From Thermoguttaceae bacterium (GTDB taxonomy: Bacteria > Planctomycetota > Planctomycetia > Pirellulales > Thermoguttaceae), in assembly GCA_028695865.1 (NCBI GenBank), contig JAQVID010000129.1, positions 1 through 7,638 of the forward strand: a stretch of 7,638 nucleotides of DNA, read 5' to 3'. Numbering within the stretch: position 1 is the first letter of the stretch; each line of letters opens with the position of its first letter. A program made the position numbers and the translations under genes. Positions 5,043 through 7,638 of this stretch are shown in pieces. The notes under the pieces were generated by a model. The model did not search any database. It saw nothing but the letters and a program-made list of their open reading frames with translations, and was not told the origin of the DNA.

Positions 5043-6878
5043 ATGACCATGACGCTTCACGTGTGTGATTATCTGATCATTGTCCTGTTTTTGGTTACGA
5101 CCTTGGGAATCGGATGGCTTTCCATGCGGAGCGCCGGAAAAGATTCTTCGGAATTTTTCCTTTCCGGACGAACCATGCCGTGGTGGCTTTTGGGATTCTC
5201 CATGGTCGCGACGACCTTTTCGGCGGGCACTCCGAATCTGGTAACCGACATCGTTCGCAAGCACGGAATCGCGGGCAACTGGGTCTGGTGGGCGTTCTTG
5301 CTTACGGGCATGCTGACCGTGTTCATTTACGCGAAACTGTGGCGGCGTATCGGTGTAATGACCGATATTGAGTTTTACGAAGTTCGATACAGTGGTAAGG
5401 TTGGCGCGTTTCTTCGCGGCTTTCGAACGCTGTATCTTGGTCTTCTGGTCAATACGGTAATCATGGCGTCCGCGACGTTGGCCATGATTAAAATATTGGG
5501 AGTTCTGTTTGGTGTAGCGCCTATTTATACCATTGTCGGCTCCTCGATTGTAACGGTAATTTTCGCGGCCTGCGGTGGTTTTACCGCCGTTCTTTGGACA
5601 GATATGATTTTGTTCATCGTCGCCATGATCGGTACGGTTGGTGTAGCGATTTACGTTTTGCAGGAGCCCGATATTGGAGGACTTGCCAATGTTTTGAGCA
5701 ATCCGGCGGTGCAAACGAAACTTGCGTTTTTTCCCGACTTTCACGATACAAAAGCGGTCATGACGCTTCTGTTTGTTCCGTTTGTCATTCAGTGGTGGAG
5801 CACGTGGTATCCAGGTAGTGAGCCGGGCGGCGGAAGTTATACGGCCCAACGCATGCTTGCGGCCAAGAGCGAATCGCATGCCATTGGAGCAACGCTGTTT
5901 TTCAATATTTGTCATTACGCGGTTCGTCCGTGGCCGTGGTTGCTCGTGGCCCTGGCTTCGCTCATTCGATACCCTACTACGCATGACCTGGCAACAGCCT
6001 TCCCGTCCATCCCGGCAGACAAGCTTGCCGACGACCTGGCCTATCCTGCCATGTTGCTGAATTTGCCGGCCGGTTTGTCCGGAATGGTTTTGGCTTCTCT
6101 TTTCGCGGCGTATATTTCTACCATGTCAACGCACTTGAACCTCGGTTCGTCTTACATGGTCAACGATTGGTACCATCGGTTCGTCAATCGCAACGCAACC
6201 GAAAAACAACTGGTGTTTCAGGGACGACTTTGGACCGTCATTCTTATGGTCCTGGCAAACGTCCTCTGTTTTTACTTGACAAACGCGCTCCAGGTGTTTC
6301 AGATACTTATGCTCATTGGGGCAGGAACCGGGCTTTTGTTCCTGGTCCGCTGGTTCTGGTGGCGTGTTAACGCGCCGAGCGAAATCGCCGCCATGTGCTT
6401 CTCGTTTGTTATTGCCGTTTACTTCAAATTCATTCATGTACCGCTCGGCTTATACTATTTCGGCGTGATCGAGAATGGCAAAAAGGTTCTGCCCGACTGG
6501 CTTGATTTGTCTGACGCCATGCAGCTTTCACTGAGTGTGATTATTGTGACTGTCGGCTGGATCGCTGTAACCTTCATGACGAAACCGACCGACGAAAAAA
6601 CACTTCGCGACTTCCTTCGCCGTTCGGGAGCCGGTGGTCCCGGGTGGAAAAAAATTATCGACTCCGCCCAACGCGATGGTCAGGATCTGGGGTTGGAAAA
6701 AGAGTGGTCGGTTCCGATGGGACTGCTTTGCACGGTCATTTCGTGTATTGCCGTTTACGCAGCCCTGTTCGCCACAGGATTGTATATTTATGGCAATTAT
6801 GTGCCCGCGATCATTTTAACCATTGTTTTCGCAGTTGGAATCCTCGCTTTGATACCGCTGTGGAAACGCATTGCGTGA
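5043..6878 (+). CDS. Sodium:solute symporter (SSS family), probable sugar transporter
   Basis: A 611-residue inner-membrane protein with about 14-15 hydrophobic segments (roughly 8-28, 45-66, 80-100, 130-152, 158-180, 182-206, 236-256, 284-308, 340-372, 398-416, 418-440, 446-470, 494-512, 556-582 and 586-608). This fits the larger SSS members with a LeuT-type fold, which use the sodium gradient to import sugars and other small solutes. Family features include DSSEFFLSGRTMPWWLLGFS (34-53), then SMVATTFSAGTP in an early helix where SGLT-type proteins contact Na+. The later segment LASLFAAYISTMSTHLNLGS (350-369) carries Ser/Thr residues at the second part of that sodium site. A charged cytoplasmic loop (about 514-555) precedes the last two helices. 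AGAAAGG (5025-5031) is the ribosome site; ATG 5049 is an alternative start. Context points to uptake of the substrate processed by the upstream enzymes. Confidence 0.92.
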   Translation: MTMTLHVCDYLIIVLFLVTTLGIGWLSMRSAGKDSSEFFLSGRTMPWWLLGFSMVATTFSAGTPNLVTDIVRKHGIAGNWVWWAFLLTGMLTVFIYAKLWRRIGVMTDIEFYEVRYSGKVGAFLRGFRTLYLGLLVNTVIMASATLAMIKILGVLFGVAPIYTIVGSSIVTVIFAACGGFTAVLWTDMILFIVAMIGTVGVAIYVLQEPDIGGLANVLSNPAVQTKLAFFPDFHDTKAVMTLLFVPFVIQWWSTWYPGSEPGGGSYTAQRMLAAKSESHAIGATLFFNICHYAVRPWPWLLVALASLIRYPTTHDLATAFPSIPADKLADDLAYPAMLLNLPAGLSGMVLASLFAAYISTMSTHLNLGSSYMVNDWYHRFVNRNATEKQLVFQGRLWTVILMVLANVLCFYLTNALQVFQILMLIGAGTGLLFLVRWFWWRVNAPSEIAAMCFSFVIAVYFKFIHVPLGLYYFGVIENGKKVLPDWLDLSDAMQLSLSVIIVTVGWIAVTFMTKPTDEKTLRDFLRRSGAGGPGWKKIIDSAQRDGQDLGLEKEWSVPMGLLCTVISCIAVYAALFATGLYIYGNYVPAIILTIVFAVGILALIPLWKRIA

Positions 6879-6888
6879 CGTAATCATC

Positions 6889-7638
6889 ATGGCTGGAAAA
6901 GAACCGATAGAAGTGGTCCTCCTGGTTGAGACTTCCCGACAATTGGGACGAAGCATTCTCAAAGGGGTGATTCACTGGTCGCAAATGTTCGGGCCCGCGA
7001 AACTCAAAGTCGCGGCCGGACATCTGAATCAGGTTCTGCCGCCCATTGATTCCCCGGGTCGAACGGGAGTCATCGCGCGCATATCCGACCCGGGTATTCT
7101 CAAGATGATCGAGGAACGCGGCATTCCAATCGTCGTTCTCGAACCTAATACGGTTGAGCTTACCGACCTTCAACACAAGCTTGCCCTTGGTGTAATTCGA
7201 ATTAATCCGGAAGCAACGGGTGAAATGGGGGCGGATCACCTTTTTTCGCGTGGCTTTCAACAGTTTGCTTTTTGCGGATTTGCCAATCGCATATGGTCGG
7301 ACTTGCGACAGGAAGCGTTTGTCGCGGCGATTGAGTCGCATAATCTCAAATGCGAATGTTATCCTTTACCCAGTGGCGACATGCTCCTGGATGAGGAGCG
7401 TCCCCTTTTGCGTAAATGGATTGAATCCCTTCCCCGGCCAATAGGTCTCATGGCGTGTGATGATGATCGTGCGCGTCAGGTTTTGGAAGTGTGCGAATCG
7501 CTGGAACTGCGTGTCCCTCAGGAAATTGCCGTGCTGGGCGCGGCCGACGATGAATTGCTGTGCGAATTGAGTTCCCCGCCGCTTTCGAGTATCGCGTTCG
7601 ATCTGGAAAAAGCGGGATTCGAAGCGATGAAACAGCTT
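6889..7638 (+). CDS. XylR-family (AraC-type) transcription regulator, N-terminal part (runs off right edge)
   Basis: The first 250 residues are present and the frame is open to the window end. The whole visible part is a periplasmic-binding-protein/LacI-like ligand domain of the XylR type: VVLLVETSRQLGRSILKGVI (9-28) opens it, GVIARISDP follows at 60-68, and the characteristic block FAFCGFANRIWSDLRQEAF lies at 126-144. Next come SLPRPIGLMACDDDRARQVL (180-199), RVPQEIAVLGAADDELLCEL (208-227) and SSPPLSSIAFDLEKAG. In XylR a C-terminal AraC-type double helix-turn-helix follows; that part is expected beyond the window. Such proteins bind a sugar and activate catabolic operons through direct-repeat sites. 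The ATG lies only 10 bases after the symporter stop and has no clear Shine-Dalgarno, so translation is probably coupled to the symporter. Family assignment is firm; the effector is unknown. Confidence 0.93.
   Translation, partial: MAGKEPIEVVLLVETSRQLGRSILKGVIHWSQMFGPAKLKVAAGHLNQVLPPIDSPGRTGVIARISDPGILKMIEERGIPIVVLEPNTVELTDLQHKLALGVIRINPEATGEMGADHLFSRGFQQFAFCGFANRIWSDLRQEAFVAAIESHNLKCECYPLPSGDMLLDEERPLLRKWIESLPRPIGLMACDDDRARQVLEVCESLELRVPQEIAVLGAADDELLCELSSPPLSSIAFDLEKAGFEAMKQL

Noticed and set aside
5008..5046. Tiny GTG-started leader frame ending in TGA overlapping the symporter ATG.
   Set aside because: Twelve codons with no ribosome site; overlap with the ATG is probably accidental.
4776..5984. 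Long antisense reading frame (402 codons, minus strand) opposite the symporter gene.
   Set aside because: It overlaps a clear membrane transporter, is Arg/His/Asn-rich without domain pattern, and looks like a mirror of the codon bias of the true gene.

Overview
The window holds most of a compact carbohydrate-utilisation locus from a bacterium of roughly balanced G+C content. The mix of atypical Gfo/Idh/MocA proteins, a XylR-type regulator with a fused sugar-sensing domain, an SSS symporter and a secreted Lys/Pro/Ala-rich protein fits the PVC group (Planctomycetes, Lentisphaerae or Verrucomicrobia). That assignment is an inference; no marker gene is present.

Layout. On the minus strand, 1-441 is the start of a secreted protein that runs off the left edge. 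A divergent regulatory region (442-992) follows, with a good promoter on each strand, two sets of direct repeats with a 21-bp period, and a terminator-like hairpin in the leader of the plus-strand operon. Four plus-strand genes then sit close together, each with a clear Shine-Dalgarno: a shortened Gfo/Idh/MocA-like protein with no recognisable dinucleotide site (993-1802), a complete but atypical Gfo/Idh/MocA oxidoreductase (1802-2881), an uncharacterised TIM-barrel-like protein (2904-3932) and a SIS-domain protein of the UPF0309 type (3978-4739). After a 303-bp non-coding gap with its own inverted repeats come a sodium:solute symporter (5043-6878) and, 10 bp later, the N-terminal 250 residues of a XylR-family transcription regulator cut off by the right edge.

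Working model (inference): the symporter imports a sugar or sugar derivative. The TIM-barrel protein, the two Gfo-like proteins and the SIS protein process it, and the XylR-like protein senses it. AraC/XylR-type activators typically bind direct repeats about two helical turns apart next to the -35 element. The 21-bp tandem repeat at 830-871, ending one base before a -35 hexamer, has that geometry, so the regulator may act there. The substrate cannot be read from the sequence. Several signature residues are changed: the EKP motif in the oxidoreductase, the Ser of the SIS loop, and the whole Rossmann entry in the partner protein. The chemistry may therefore differ from textbook members of these families.
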